From Candidatus Parabacteroides intestinavium (GTDB taxonomy: Bacteria > Bacteroidota > Bacteroidia > Bacteroidales > Tannerellaceae), in NCBI GenBank assembly GCA_019118725.1, contig DWYO01000289.1, positions 1 through 5,856 of the forward strand: 5,856 nucleotides of DNA, written 5' to 3'. Below the pieces are notes generated by a model. It ran no database searches. It saw only the letters and a list, made by a program, of their open reading frames with translations, and was not told the DNA's origin. A program made the translations under genes and the position numbers. Shown here piece after piece: positions 5,830 through 5,856 of the stretch. Position 1 is the stretch's first letter, and each line of letters starts with the position of its first letter.

Positions 5830-5856
5830 AGGATTTCTTCCCAGAACAATGCTTCT
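5823..5856 (-). CDS. Possible 3' end of a convergent gene (partial, uncertain)
   Basis: Read on the minus strand from the right edge, one frame gives EALFWEEILF and then TGA (complement of 5823-5825), a believable amphipathic C-terminus. The strong bidirectional-looking terminator lies just beyond it, as expected between convergent genes. Only ten codons are visible, so this rests on context. The alternative is that the edge holds leader sequence of a plus-strand gene. Confidence 0.25.
   Translation of the reverse strand, partial: EALFWEEILF

Overview
The window looks like chromosomal DNA from a member of the Bacteroidales (Bacteroides/Parabacteroides-like). Two upstream elements fit the Bacteroidetes -7 promoter consensus TAnnTTTG. 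Strong Shine-Dalgarno sequences are absent. The last large gene encodes a lipoprotein with the TPR / PD40 propeller / CarboxypepD-regulatory / OmpA architecture typical of this phylum. Genus is inference; no rRNA or other marker is present.

Layout: (1) 3-110 is the 3' end of an unidentified plus-strand gene. (2) 111-273 is an intergenic region holding a regular array of alternating GTTTCA/TGAAAC half-sites spaced one helical turn apart, then a bulged hairpin that runs into a probable promoter. (3) 274-5559 is a tight four-gene plus-strand cluster: tRNA methylthiotransferase MtaB, a LpxL/HtrB-like lysophospholipid acyltransferase, a family 2 glycosyltransferase and a PorE-like OmpA-family lipoprotein. 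Gaps are 11 nt, a 20-nt overlap and 27 nt, so the four are probably one transcription unit. (4) 5560-5856 has no long gene. It holds a second TAnnTTTG promoter candidate, a possible 32-codon small ORF running through a nine-G tract, a very strong intrinsic terminator, and a possible 3' end of a convergent minus-strand gene at the window edge.

Functionally, the operon pairs one translation-fidelity gene (ms2t6A tRNA modification) with three envelope genes: acylation of lipid A or a related lipid, a cytoplasmic-side sugar transfer, and an outer-membrane lipoprotein that should hold peptidoglycan. In T9SS-bearing relatives the last type of protein (PorE) anchors the type IX secretion machinery to the cell wall.

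The four main genes are intact and ordinary. The less explained parts are the two intergenic regions: the phased half-site array before mtaB, and the promoter / small ORF / G9 / terminator arrangement after the OmpA gene. The latter could be a transcription attenuator, a phase-variable tract, or just a terminator between convergent genes.
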